From an uncultured Bacteroidales bacterium (GTDB lineage: Bacteria > Bacteroidota > Bacteroidia > Bacteroidales > UBA932): a stretch of 38,963 bases of DNA. Of the stretch, positions 1 through 6,740 are shown one piece after another. A program made the translations under genes and the position numbers. The stretch lies in the NCBI GenBank assembly GCA_937899055.1, contig CALBPX010000069.1:1-38963 (forward strand). Direction: 5' to 3'. The notes below the pieces were generated by a model. The model was not told where the DNA came from. It saw only the letters and a list, made by a program, of their open reading frames with translations, and did not search any database. The first letter of the stretch is position 1, and each line of letters starts with the position of its first letter.

Positions 1-1406
1 ACACAGAACTGGCAAAACTGGCCAAGTATAATCAAAGCGGGAAAGCAGAATTCATCGCTCTGTATGGTCGGCGCCGTGTAGGAAAGACCTCGCTAATCCG
101 CTACTACTTTAAAGACAAGTTTGACTTCTTTGTCAGTGGTGTTCTGGAGGGTGTCAAAGAGGATCAGAAAAAAGCCTTTCTGGGAGCTCTGGCAAAATAC
201 GGATACTATGGGCCCAAACCCAAGAACTGGAATGAAGCATTCAAAGCTCTTGGAACCATTATCGCCAAAAACAAACGCAAGAAGCGCTGTGTGGTCTTTA
301 TCGATGAGGTTTCCTGTTTCGACTTTGAGTACTCCAACTTTGTCAAAGAACTCGGTATCTTCTGGAACAATATCGCATCCTGGGCCGACAATGTCTTTCT
401 GGTGATATGCGGTTCCGCTACGTCCTGGATGATTCGTAACATTATTGATAATCGCGGAGGCTTACACCGCCGTCCTACCCACGAAATACACCTTCGTCCA
501 TTCAGCCTATATCAGGCCGAGATGTACTTCAAAGCCAAGAATTACAAATGGGACCGTATGACCGTCCTTCAGTTATATGCTGCACTTGGTGGCGTTCCAT
601 ACTACTTCTCTTTGCTTGATCCGGCCAAGAGTTCAGCAGAAAATATAGACATGCTATTCTTCTCCACCAATGCAGAATTCAAGAACGAATTCCGGCGGCT
701 CTACAAATCCCTTTTCCGGAACCCGGAAAAGTATATGGATATCATCAAACTTCTTGCATCCAGCCGGAAGGGAATGACCCGAAAAGAAATATCTGAGGCA
801 CTGAAAATCAGTTCTGGAGAAGAGTTCACCAATCTCCTCAAGGATCTTGTGTACTGCGACCTTATCAATTACTACAGCATTTGCGGAAAAAAGAATTCCG
901 GCCTATACAGACTGGTAGATTTCTTCACCATCTTCTATCTCACATTCTGCGACTCAACCGTTACGGACCGTGCCTTCTGGCGTCATACACTAAACACTCC
1001 TAGGCAAAACACCTGGTACGGACTCGCTTTCGAGCGCATTTGCATGTTCCATATTTGGGAAATCATTCAGTCGCTCCGTCTGGACACCATGCTCACCAAA
1101 TATTACTCTTGGCGCAACAAGCCTGGCAAACCTGCGGGCCAAATTGATATGATTATCGAACGCGCCGACGGAATAACCGACATTTGTGAGATGAAGTATT
1201 CGCGCTATGAATACACCCAGGACGCCGAAGAGAGCAACAAGCTCGAACATCGTATCCAATCCTTCCAGGCCGAGTATCCCAATCATGAAGCCATACAAAC
1301 TATACTTGTTACCACCAAGGGATTAACGCAAGGTGAGCACAGCAGTGATTTTGATAGGGTTCTCACAATGAAAGACTTATTCGTTGAAAACACAGAAGAG
1401 TTTTAA
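1..1406 (+). CDS. Archaeal-type AAA ATPase with DUF234 C-terminus, 5' end outside window
   Basis: The reading frame is open from the left edge (first complete codon at base 3), so the true start lies upstream and the gene is partial. A P-loop, GRRRVGKTS, is encoded at about 66-92, and a Walker B strand CVVFIDE at about 289-309. This is the layout of the archaeal ATPase (PF01637) family. The C-terminal part matches DUF234 (PF03008). It carries an Asp in AGQIDMII (about 1135-1158) followed by ICEMKYS, an E-x-K pair, which resembles a PD-(D/E)xK nuclease core. Proteins of this family occur in many bacteria and archaea, and their role is not well established; a DNA- or stress-related function is only inferred. 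The next genes downstream are on the opposite strand. I am confident of the family and not of the function. Confidence 0.85.
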   Translation, partial: TELAKLAKYNQSGKAEFIALYGRRRVGKTSLIRYYFKDKFDFFVSGVLEGVKEDQKKAFLGALAKYGYYGPKPKNWNEAFKALGTIIAKNKRKKRCVVFIDEVSCFDFEYSNFVKELGIFWNNIASWADNVFLVICGSATSWMIRNIIDNRGGLHRRPTHEIHLRPFSLYQAEMYFKAKNYKWDRMTVLQLYAALGGVPYYFSLLDPAKSSAENIDMLFFSTNAEFKNEFRRLYKSLFRNPEKYMDIIKLLASSRKGMTRKEISEALKISSGEEFTNLLKDLVYCDLINYYSICGKKNSGLYRLVDFFTIFYLTFCDSTVTDRAFWRHTLNTPRQNTWYGLAFERICMFHIWEIIQSLRLDTMLTKYYSWRNKPGKPAGQIDMIIERADGITDICEMKYSRYEYTQDAEESNKLEHRIQSFQAEYPNHEAIQTILVTTKGLTQGEHSSDFDRVLTMKDLFVENTEEF

Positions 1407-1437
1407 GCCAAAATCGCTTTTTTAAGTCACTTTTGGC
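1407..1437 (+). terminator. Weak hairpin just after the ATPase stop
   Basis: GCCAAAA at 1407-1413 pairs with TTTTGGC at 1431-1437 across a 17-base loop. It begins directly after the TAA stop. No clear T tract follows, so it may be only a weak terminator or an mRNA end-protecting stem. Confidence 0.3.
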
Positions 1438-1475
1438 GGAACTTTCCGTTACACAATCATATAGATGAGTTTTAG
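1435..1475. repeat. Imperfect direct repeat, copy 1
   Basis: The 18-base core TTCCGTTACACAATCATA at 1444-1461 recurs exactly at 3350-3367. Flanking similarity extends it: GGCG and AACT lie before the core, and ATGAGTTTT comes shortly after it. This gives about 41-44 bases of related sequence. The two copies bracket the beta-propeller/thioredoxin module. Confidence 0.75.
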
Positions 1476-1528
1476 GCGAATGTAGTAGTCAAATCATTCA
1501 AACCTGCAATAGCTTTCATCTTTTACTT

Positions 1529-2074
1529 TCATAGGTCAGGTTGTTTTAGATTCAATTTCTTTGTGAATAAGTTGAGTAATTTCTTGTTAGCTAAAGGATT
1601 GCCAATAAAAACAGGAGTCCCCTCGCTATCTATCAAGAACGTATGTAAAATTGAACTTGGCGGTATGCCAGAATTTGTGTTTTGAAATTGATTGTTGATA
1701 TCTATATAGATGGGAAAGTTATAGCCGCCACTATTTTCGCTCAAAAGCCTAATGATATGTTCTACCATGTCAGCACGGGGAGAAAAGATCACCATCAACG
1801 AAAAAGCTTCCGTTACTTTGGATAAAGAGTCTAATCTATTAAATTGAGATACATTTGCTATAGCACATTCAGAACACTCAAAACTTGATACAAAATGGAT
1901 TAGCTTATAATCTTTTTCTTTATGAAATGTATCAATGTTGTTCTTGTTCAAAACAAGGAAGTTTTCGTGTAGAACAATTTTTGACGCCTTAAGCTGCCTA
2001 TATTCCCTTCTGATAAGACCCTCTTTACACTATATAACAACTAACGCTATAAGTAACACCCTTAATAATTTCAT
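1529..2074 (-). pseudogene. Thioredoxin-like lipoprotein, interrupted by in-frame TAG
   Basis: An open frame of about 140 codons (1529-1951, TTG at its 5' end) has a thioredoxin-type CxxC (FECSECA) and a later beta-strand segment, TFLIDSEGTPVF, typical of TlpA/AhpC-TSA-like folds. Reading further upstream in the same frame gives 26 more codons, CKEGLIRREY..., then a TAG at 2030-2032. Beyond the stop are 14 codons, MKLLRVLLIALVVI, starting at an ATG at 2072-2074. That is a lipoprotein signal peptide whose lipobox cysteine directly follows the TAG. I therefore read the original gene as 1529-2074, about 181 codons, broken by a nonsense codon at lipobox position -1. It lies 23 bases after the stop of the beta-propeller gene, so the two form an operon. 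A sequencing error is possible. Bacteroidales often pair such thioredoxin lipoproteins with six-bladed propeller lipoproteins; their substrate is unknown. Confidence 0.8.
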
Positions 2075-2097
2075 AGCAATCAAATAGTTCGGTATCT

Positions 2098-3228
2098 TTA
2101 GTTTGTCAAAATATCTTTAGAGAAAAAGATTTTAAGCAAGTATGTCTTTTCTGTCTCTATCTGGTGCTGTTCTGCAAATGAAGAAATTGCCTTAAACATT
2201 GGCCCGTGGTTCTTTTCATTATCTACCATATAGTTAAATATCATAAGGAAGGAAGAGTCGTTTGACGCAAGAAATCTTATATCACCATCGTTTGGAGAAG
2301 TTGTCCATCTAAACCCTTTATGTGTATTTCTTTCAAAGACGAATGAAACGTCATCTGCCCTGGGACCGGCACAGCGGAAATAAACATAATTCTTTGTCTG
2401 ATATAAATCCAAGGGTAATTTATAGTAATCTGAAGACATATATGCACCTATGTCTTCATCGGCTTTCTTATAAAAGAACCTCGCTGGTATGTTCTTTTGC
2501 CCAAAGTCGGCCTTGAGAAACGGATATATTCCGTCCTCTCCCAGAAGGTAAAAAACGTTTTCATTGTTTTGAGGTCTCAAAAAATACTTATTCCCAGATG
2601 ACTGTGTGATATTAAACAGAGAAAAAGTACAGTCCTCTCTATCAAGAAACTCCTTAACCAGTCTGCCAGAACCATCAACTGCAAACAACAGGGGATCTCC
2701 TGTTGTTTTATTATCGCGGAATTTGGGAGCAAAAGACGAAAATACATATACACCATTTGTCCCAAAAGGAGCAACCGCATCGCATGGTGATTTCAAATTA
2801 AGTGAAAAGCTGGAGGATTCCTCTTTATCATATATCGGGAAATAATGTATTGTCTGATTGTCAAGTATTATCAGAGTATCTCCCCTTAATGCAATGTCAG
2901 AGGCAGACACATACTCATTGGAGGCTCGACCTTTCATTGCAGGCTGACGTACTTTTGAACAATTATCCTCAAAAAGAAGAATTTGGCCCGTTGCATCAAG
3001 CAACAAAAAATCTCCTTTTGCGGTAAGCAGAATCTTAGAAACAACTCCAAACGGCAAAGAGTCGTTAATTGGAATAAACTCAATTTCTTCTATATAGTCA
3101 GATATGTCTGATGCTTCTGGTGCTTCAGATATGCTATAAACAGGTATATCCTCCTGATTATTATTGATACAGCCAATGACGACAGCTACAACAAGCAAGC
3201 CCATAAAAAACAGAGATGTCTTTTTCAT
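2098..3228 (-). CDS. Six-bladed beta-propeller lipoprotein
   Basis: This 376-residue protein begins MKKTSLFFMGLLVVAVVIGC, a lipoprotein signal with lipobox VIGC and the acylated cysteine at residue 20. It should be anchored in the outer or cytoplasmic membrane. The mature part alternates short hydrophobic strands with turns (for example GDFLLLDATGQILLFE and NGVYVFSS), as in the 6-bladed beta-propeller family (PF17170) common in Bacteroidales. The usual start of the family (EIEFIPIND, strands, then propeller) is present and no frameshift was seen. A strong promoter lies upstream at 3289-3318, and a thioredoxin-like partner follows 23 bases downstream. The function of these pairs is not established; a redox or surface-sensing role would be speculation. 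Codon use is more AT-rich than in genes beyond 6.7 kb. Confidence 0.8.
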   Translation of the reverse strand: MKKTSLFFMGLLVVAVVIGCINNNQEDIPVYSISEAPEASDISDYIEEIEFIPINDSLPFGVVSKILLTAKGDFLLLDATGQILLFEDNCSKVRQPAMKGRASNEYVSASDIALRGDTLIILDNQTIHYFPIYDKEESSSFSLNLKSPCDAVAPFGTNGVYVFSSFAPKFRDNKTTGDPLLFAVDGSGRLVKEFLDREDCTFSLFNITQSSGNKYFLRPQNNENVFYLLGEDGIYPFLKADFGQKNIPARFFYKKADEDIGAYMSSDYYKLPLDLYQTKNYVYFRCAGPRADDVSFVFERNTHKGFRWTTSPNDGDIRFLASNDSSFLMIFNYMVDNEKNHGPMFKAISSFAEQHQIETEKTYLLKIFFSKDILTN

Positions 3229-3288
3229 AATTCTATCCTTTTATAAATGTAATAACTCAAGAAAATTAATAGGTTACATTTTACAGAG

Positions 3289-3318
3289 CAAATATAACTA
3301 TTTTATATTTATGTGCAA
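3289..3318 (-). promoter_or_regulatory. Bacteroidota-type promoter of the propeller/thioredoxin module
   Basis: On the minus strand the -7 element TATATTTG (3289-3296) matches TAnnTTTG exactly. A -33 TTG lies at 3316-3318 with a 19-base spacer, the expected distance. Transcription should begin near 3284, leaving a leader of about 55 bases before the ATG at 3228. Confidence 0.65.
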
Positions 3319-3327
3319 CTATTTTAT
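3296..3327. repeat. Two 11-base direct repeats within the promoter
   Basis: AACTATTTTAT occurs at 3296-3306 and again at 3317-3327, a 21-base period (about two helical turns). The copies overlap the -7 and -33 elements. A shorter copy, AACTATT, occurs at 3345-3351. The spacing would suit a regulator binding one face of the helix, but AT-richness could also produce it by chance. Confidence 0.45.
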
Positions 3328-3337
3328 TTAGTTTATA

Positions 3338-3381
3338 GGCGCAAAACTATTCCGTTACACAATCATACATGAGTTTTTAGA
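3338..3381. repeat. Imperfect direct repeat, copy 2
   Basis: This is the second copy of the repeat at 1435-1475, with the exact 18-base core at 3350-3367. It ends about 15 bases before the stop of the AbiEii-like gene. Immediately beside it, TGTGCGGTT is repeated in tandem (3390-3398 and 3400-3408), touching the toxin gene's last codons. Confidence 0.75.
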
Positions 3382-3396
3382 CTGAAACGTGTGCGG

Positions 3397-4356
3397 TTAT
3401 GTGCGGTTGGTGATATAGAACTTGGCAGCCGGATTCTCTGCAATCTGCGCAGCACGATCATCGCTGAATAAAAGGTCCGGACGATATGAGCCTTTTCGGG
3501 CTTCCTCAAGATAAGAAAGTTCATCCTCAGTGAAAGTGGTAAACCGGGATAAGCATTTTACGGCTTCTGATGTCATTAAGTCCTTGTCCACAAAGCCATA
3601 ACCTGTCTTGAGCATAGGAAACAACTGCCTTTTGAAATCCCGAAAGGGACGCCTGCCAATAGCCTCAAGAGCCAGAGGAATGTCAACGCCCCGTGACAAG
3701 GAAAGATAGTAGGCGACGCATTTGCGAATCTGTGATGCGGATTCAGCATCACTGTATAACCCCTTTTGCTGCATCGTATAGGCGTCGAAGATATCACGTG
3801 GCGTGTTCCTTTCTAGCAGGGCCTTAAGTTTGGCACCAAATAGCTCATATTCAGAGAGTGTACGGACAAAGAGTTTTTCCTCCGGGAAGAATGGGTTGCA
3901 GGCTTCTCACACAACCGTTTCATAGGCATGACATCGGGAAAGGCAGTTGATGTCCAGTTTGATCTTATCGCGGTTGCCGGTAGCACTCTTGTAATAGAGT
4001 TCCTCCTGATGGATGGCATAATTGGGACGAGATTCACTGAGGAAATACCCCATGGATGTGGCAAGATTCCGTATTTTAGCCAATACCTTACTCTTGACTG
4101 CGAGCATTTCCTCCTTTGGCGTATTCCGAGCGAGATCGAAGTCAAGATCAACACTCAATCTTGGAATTTCGCTATAATGGATGATATTGATGGCCGTGCC
4201 ACCCTTTAGCGTCAGGTTCTCAGAGAGAAAAGCATCCTCGTTGATAGCCCGCAGGAGTTCCAGCAGACGCATGGTTTTCTCAATGGAGGCCTTCGGGTAT
4301 CCAGTTGTCACCATCAAGTTTCGAAGTAGTTTTTCAGTATATGACTTCAGTTCCAT
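3397..4356 (-). pseudogene. AbiEii-type nucleotidyltransferase toxin, interrupted by in-frame TGA
   Basis: Two open stretches, 3907-4356 and 3397-3906, lie in one frame separated only by a TGA at 3907-3909. The first part holds the nucleotidyltransferase core: LKGGTAINI (GG-T/S motif), then RLSVDLDFDL (the D-x-D pair). The second part reads ACNPFFPEEKLFVRTL, then LSEYELFGAKLKALL and NTPRDIFDAY, which are conserved AbiEii (PF08843) C-terminal blocks. Joined, the gene would be 320 codons, a normal length. The N-terminal product alone would keep the metal-binding Asp residues but lose the C-terminal domain. The start codon overlaps the end of the AbiEi-like gene by 23 bases, as usual for these pairs. 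TGA serves as a normal stop elsewhere (for example 12061-12063), so recoding is unlikely. Nonsense mutation or sequencing error are the two readings. Confidence 0.85.
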
Positions 4357-4978
4357 ATTCGGTTCCTTTAGCTATCAAGTTGCCCAAATTCTTCGGAACG
4401 AACATATTCCACCCAGGAATAAACACCAAGGCTTTGTCTCCGTCGGTAAGTTTGTTCTTTACGCCGCTTCCCTTGATACGGCAGGTATTCAGAAACTTAT
4501 CGTCCACGCCAATGCTGCTCTGAAAAAGGGAAAGAAGATATCCCGTCCGGCTCCACAGGGAGGCGTTGTCGTAGGCCTCCAGGCAGACAAGCATATCTTT
4601 TTCTTTAAGCTTCCCGCAGGGGATGGACGAAAGCGCATAGAGCAGTTCTTCCAGCCCTCCTGCAAGATCGATGTGACGGATGCAGTCCACCACGGTCTGT
4701 GACAGAGAGGTGACCACAATGGGATTTCCAGCCGAATCCTTGCTGTTAACGACATTGTAGGTGAACTTGAGGGGATGATATTCGTATGCTACACCATCTA
4801 TGACAAACGGCCGGAATCGTTTGTCTGAATGCAGGTAGATGGTATTGAACTGCTGGGTCTGGAGAGCATAATACTGGAGTGCACCATGATAGGCGACGCA
4901 TCCGGCGCTTACCCTGGCACACCCTGCAGCGTACTCGTTCTCTATGTGTTTCTTTTCCTTCACGCCGCGAAGGTACAA
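4334..4978 (-). CDS. AbiEi-like antitoxin, N-terminally shortened
   Basis: The 214-codon frame resembles the C-terminal domain of AbiEi-type antitoxins that precede AbiEii toxins. It has a conserved VAYHGALQYYALQTQQFN block, YEYHPLKF, then VTSLSQTVVDCI and AGGLEELLYALSSIP. What is missing is the N-terminal winged helix that usually binds the operator. The frame opens only about 29 codons before VAYHGAL, with an in-frame TAA at 4991-4993. No ATG is available, so the start would be TTG (4976-4978) or GTG (4961-4963). A TTTGTACCTT stretch at the very 5' end resembles a Bacteroidota -7 region, which would favour the downstream GTG. Either the gene is a truncated remnant or it belongs to a short subfamily. 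Its toxin partner is interrupted, so the whole pair looks decayed. Confidence 0.65.
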   Translation of the reverse strand: MYLRGVKEKKHIENEYAAGCARVSAGCVAYHGALQYYALQTQQFNTIYLHSDKRFRPFVIDGVAYEYHPLKFTYNVVNSKDSAGNPIVVTSLSQTVVDCIRHIDLAGGLEELLYALSSIPCGKLKEKDMLVCLEAYDNASLWSRTGYLLSLFQSSIGVDDKFLNTCRIKGSGVKNKLTDGDKALVFIPGWNMFVPKNLGNLIAKGTEYGTEVIY

Positions 4979-5156
4979 AGAATAGTATAATTAAACAAGT
5001 TAACCTTTTATATACTTAATAATAAGTCATTTTACAGGTTAAAAATTTGTACAATTATACTTTCATTGTCTGACTTTATCACCTTTCTGGGCTTTAATTG
5101 AAGATTGGCCTTTCGCATAGCCGTACGGCGGGTCCTTTTCCTGCCTCACTAATCTC
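4979..5156. other. Intergenic region with a spaced inverted repeat
   Basis: This AT-rich gap lies between the M56 gene and the AbiEi-like gene, both on the minus strand. TTAACCT at 5000-5006 is mirrored by AGGTTAA at 5036-5042, a possible operator for the AbiE pair. A 10-base palindrome, GCCGTACGGC, sits at 5120-5129 just past the M56 stop. No gene was seen here. Confidence 0.35.
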
Positions 5157-6041
5157 TCAAACTAAGGTTACTTCTGCAAAAAAATATAGGCAAAACAACA
5201 GGACTATCGGGATATAACAAACTTTCAGCTTGCTGGCTGATGATGAATGTTTTCTGGATAACATAACAATCCTGTCCTTAAGGGAGTTGGCAAAGCATAG
5301 CGCGCTGAAAGAAATGTTATTGTGAATCATGGCCGCTTCCAAAAGAACAGACAGGTAATCTTTTCTGTCTGGCTCAGAATCCACCACATAAGAATCCGCT
5401 TCAAACTCTTGGAGATCTCTCAGATATTGCCGGAAAAGATAAACAAAAGGATTAAACCACTGTAATGACACCAATAAATCAATAAAGATTATATCGTAAG
5501 AATGTCTCGCCAAAACGTGACCGGACTCGTGTTTAAAAATGTAATATTCGTTTATCTGATTGTGCGTGCTTTCTTGCTCGGAAATAACAATATTATTCAT
5601 CCAGCTAAAAGAACAACCACGCTCCGTTAAATAAACTTTAATCAGACGCCCCCGCATTGTAATCGTTTTTATCTGCCTGCTGCTTCTTAACATCCTGTTC
5701 ACAGATATTATGGAGAGAGTCTTTATAAATATACTCGCGAAAACACCAATAAAATAAATTAAAGTCATCCCTTGAAAAAAGATTGCTTCATGGCTTGAAG
5801 ACAAAAACCGAAAAGAAGTATAATGGAGACCCGTTATTTGAAATATTCCGTTTAGTGGAGAATAGGTATATGTAAAGACAAAAATTGGAACAATGAAAGC
5901 TGCAATACAAGATATAAGGATAGCCCACCTGTTGAATCTATGAAAGGTTTCCTCTCTCAAAAATATATTGAACAAAACACACAGGACAGCCAAAACGGCA
6001 GCTGACCTGAACATATATTTTAAAAAGAGAAGAGTTTCCAT
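5157..6041 (-). CDS. M56 (BlaR1/MecR1-like) membrane metallopeptidase
   Basis: This 294-residue protein is a membrane-embedded zinc peptidase of the BlaR1 family. The active site HESGH (HExxH) is at residues 171-175, with the downstream glutamate-containing block QEFEADSYV at 211-219. Hydrophobic segments lie near residues 10-28, 38-58, 88-110 and 273-290. I chose the ATG at 6041 because its A is shared with the TGA stop of the preceding gene (TGATG), a coupling arrangement. An earlier in-frame ATG at 6098 adds a 19-residue non-conserved stretch. Family members sense a signal and cleave the BlaI repressor encoded just upstream. The protein ends right after the last membrane helix, with none of the TonB-like or sensor tail seen in many longer Bacteroidota relatives. 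No beta-lactamase gene is nearby, so the target is unknown. Confidence 0.85.
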   Translation of the reverse strand: METLLFLKYMFRSAAVLAVLCVLFNIFLREETFHRFNRWAILISCIAAFIVPIFVFTYTYSPLNGIFQITGLHYTSFRFLSSSHEAIFFQGMTLIYFIGVFASIFIKTLSIISVNRMLRSSRQIKTITMRGRLIKVYLTERGCSFSWMNNIVISEQESTHNQINEYYIFKHESGHVLARHSYDIIFIDLLVSLQWFNPFVYLFRQYLRDLQEFEADSYVVDSEPDRKDYLSVLLEAAMIHNNISFSALCFANSLKDRIVMLSRKHSSSASKLKVCYIPIVLLFCLYFFAEVTLV

Positions 6042-6355
6042 CAGTGTTTTGCGGCTATTTTGGCAAGCATTGAAATAAGATACAGAACTAACCCGCAAAG
6101 TATTTGAAATATGGAGACTTTAAGGGCAGAAAATATAAGATATGGTGCTACATCTCCATTCGATGCTTCAAGAGCTCCTAATGCCGGAATAATTCCATAG
6201 AGCGAATAAGCCACACAAAATGCCAGCCCGAAAGAGCCAATATCTTTAATTTTTTCCGGCTTGCGGAAAAAACAATAGAGCATCACAAAAAAGATTATCA
6301 CAACTATAACAAAAAAAAGCGTTGGAAAATCGTGATTTTGAAAAAATTCCGACAT
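6041..6355 (-). CDS. Small three-helix membrane protein, possibly ExbB/TolQ/MotA-like
   Basis: This 104-residue protein has three predicted membrane segments, near residues 12-31, 42-62 and 76-99. The second and third carry the spacing of the ExbB/TolQ/MotA core: GSFGLAFCVAYSLYGII, then an acidic/small loop (ASNGDVAPYLIFSALKVS), then GLVLYLISML. I infer a distant relation to proton-channel proteins, but the similarity is weak and a full ExbB has more sequence. It sits between the BlaI-like repressor (gap of 3 bases) and the M56 peptidase (shared TGATG), so it almost certainly belongs to that sensor system. It might be a partner of the peptidase in the membrane. No ExbD is present. Confidence 0.6.
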   Translation of the reverse strand: MSEFFQNHDFPTLFFVIVVIIFFVMLYCFFRKPEKIKDIGSFGLAFCVAYSLYGIIPALGALEASNGDVAPYLIFSALKVSIFQILCGLVLYLISMLAKIAAKH

Positions 6356-6358
6356 AGT

Positions 6359-6724
6359 TTATTTCTGTTTGAGTGATTCAACTTTTGCCACAAGCTCTTT
6401 TAATTCATCAACTGAGATTTTATTGTCATCAACAAATGCCGACACAACATTCAAATAAGAATTGCCAAAGTATTTGTCAACGATATTGGAAAGAGATTGC
6501 TTTTTATATTCATCTTCGGTGACTATAGCATAATACTGATATGTGGGACCATAATCATTATGGCTAAGAAAACCTCCGGCCTCCAGATTTCTTACAAACG
6601 TTGAAAGAGTGTTGAAGTGAGGCTTTGGGTCTGGATAAAGAGCCCTTAACTCTCTGACAAACAGTGGGCCCTTTTGCCAGAAATAACCCATAATTTCCTC
6701 TTCTCGGCGTGTCAGTTTTTTCAT
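6359..6724 (-). CDS. BlaI/MecI/CopY-family transcriptional repressor
   Basis: At 121 residues this is the usual length for the Penicillinase_R family (PF03965). The N-terminal winged helix is intact: LTRREEEIMGYFWQKGP, then FVRELRALYP, a recognition region TLSTFVRNLEAGGFL, and the wing around YQYYAIVTEDEY. The C-terminal 45 residues form the dimerisation helices. By family knowledge it would bind a dyad operator near its own promoter and be inactivated by cleavage by the M56 peptidase two genes downstream. Only 16 bases separate it from the stop of the mechanosensitive channel gene, so its promoter and operator, if separate, would lie inside the 3' end of that gene. The region from here leftwards is clearly more AT-rich, suggesting the three-gene operon was acquired next to mscS. 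Confidence 0.9.
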   Translation of the reverse strand: MKKLTRREEEIMGYFWQKGPLFVRELRALYPDPKPHFNTLSTFVRNLEAGGFLSHNDYGPTYQYYAIVTEDEYKKQSLSNIVDKYFGNSYLNVVSAFVDDNKISVDELKELVAKVESLKQK

Positions 6725-6740
6725 TGCTGCCTTTTGATGA

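Noticed and set aside
1529..3909. Alternative genetic code (TAG or TGA read as sense)
   Set aside because: TGA and TAG both serve as ordinary stops for intact genes here (for example 12061-12063, 22281-22283), so the two in-frame stops are better explained by mutation or sequence error.
5120..5129. GCCGTACGGC palindrome after the M56 gene as a terminator
   Set aside because: It is a perfect palindrome with no loop and no T tract, so it cannot fold as a usual terminator. Chance occurrence is likely.
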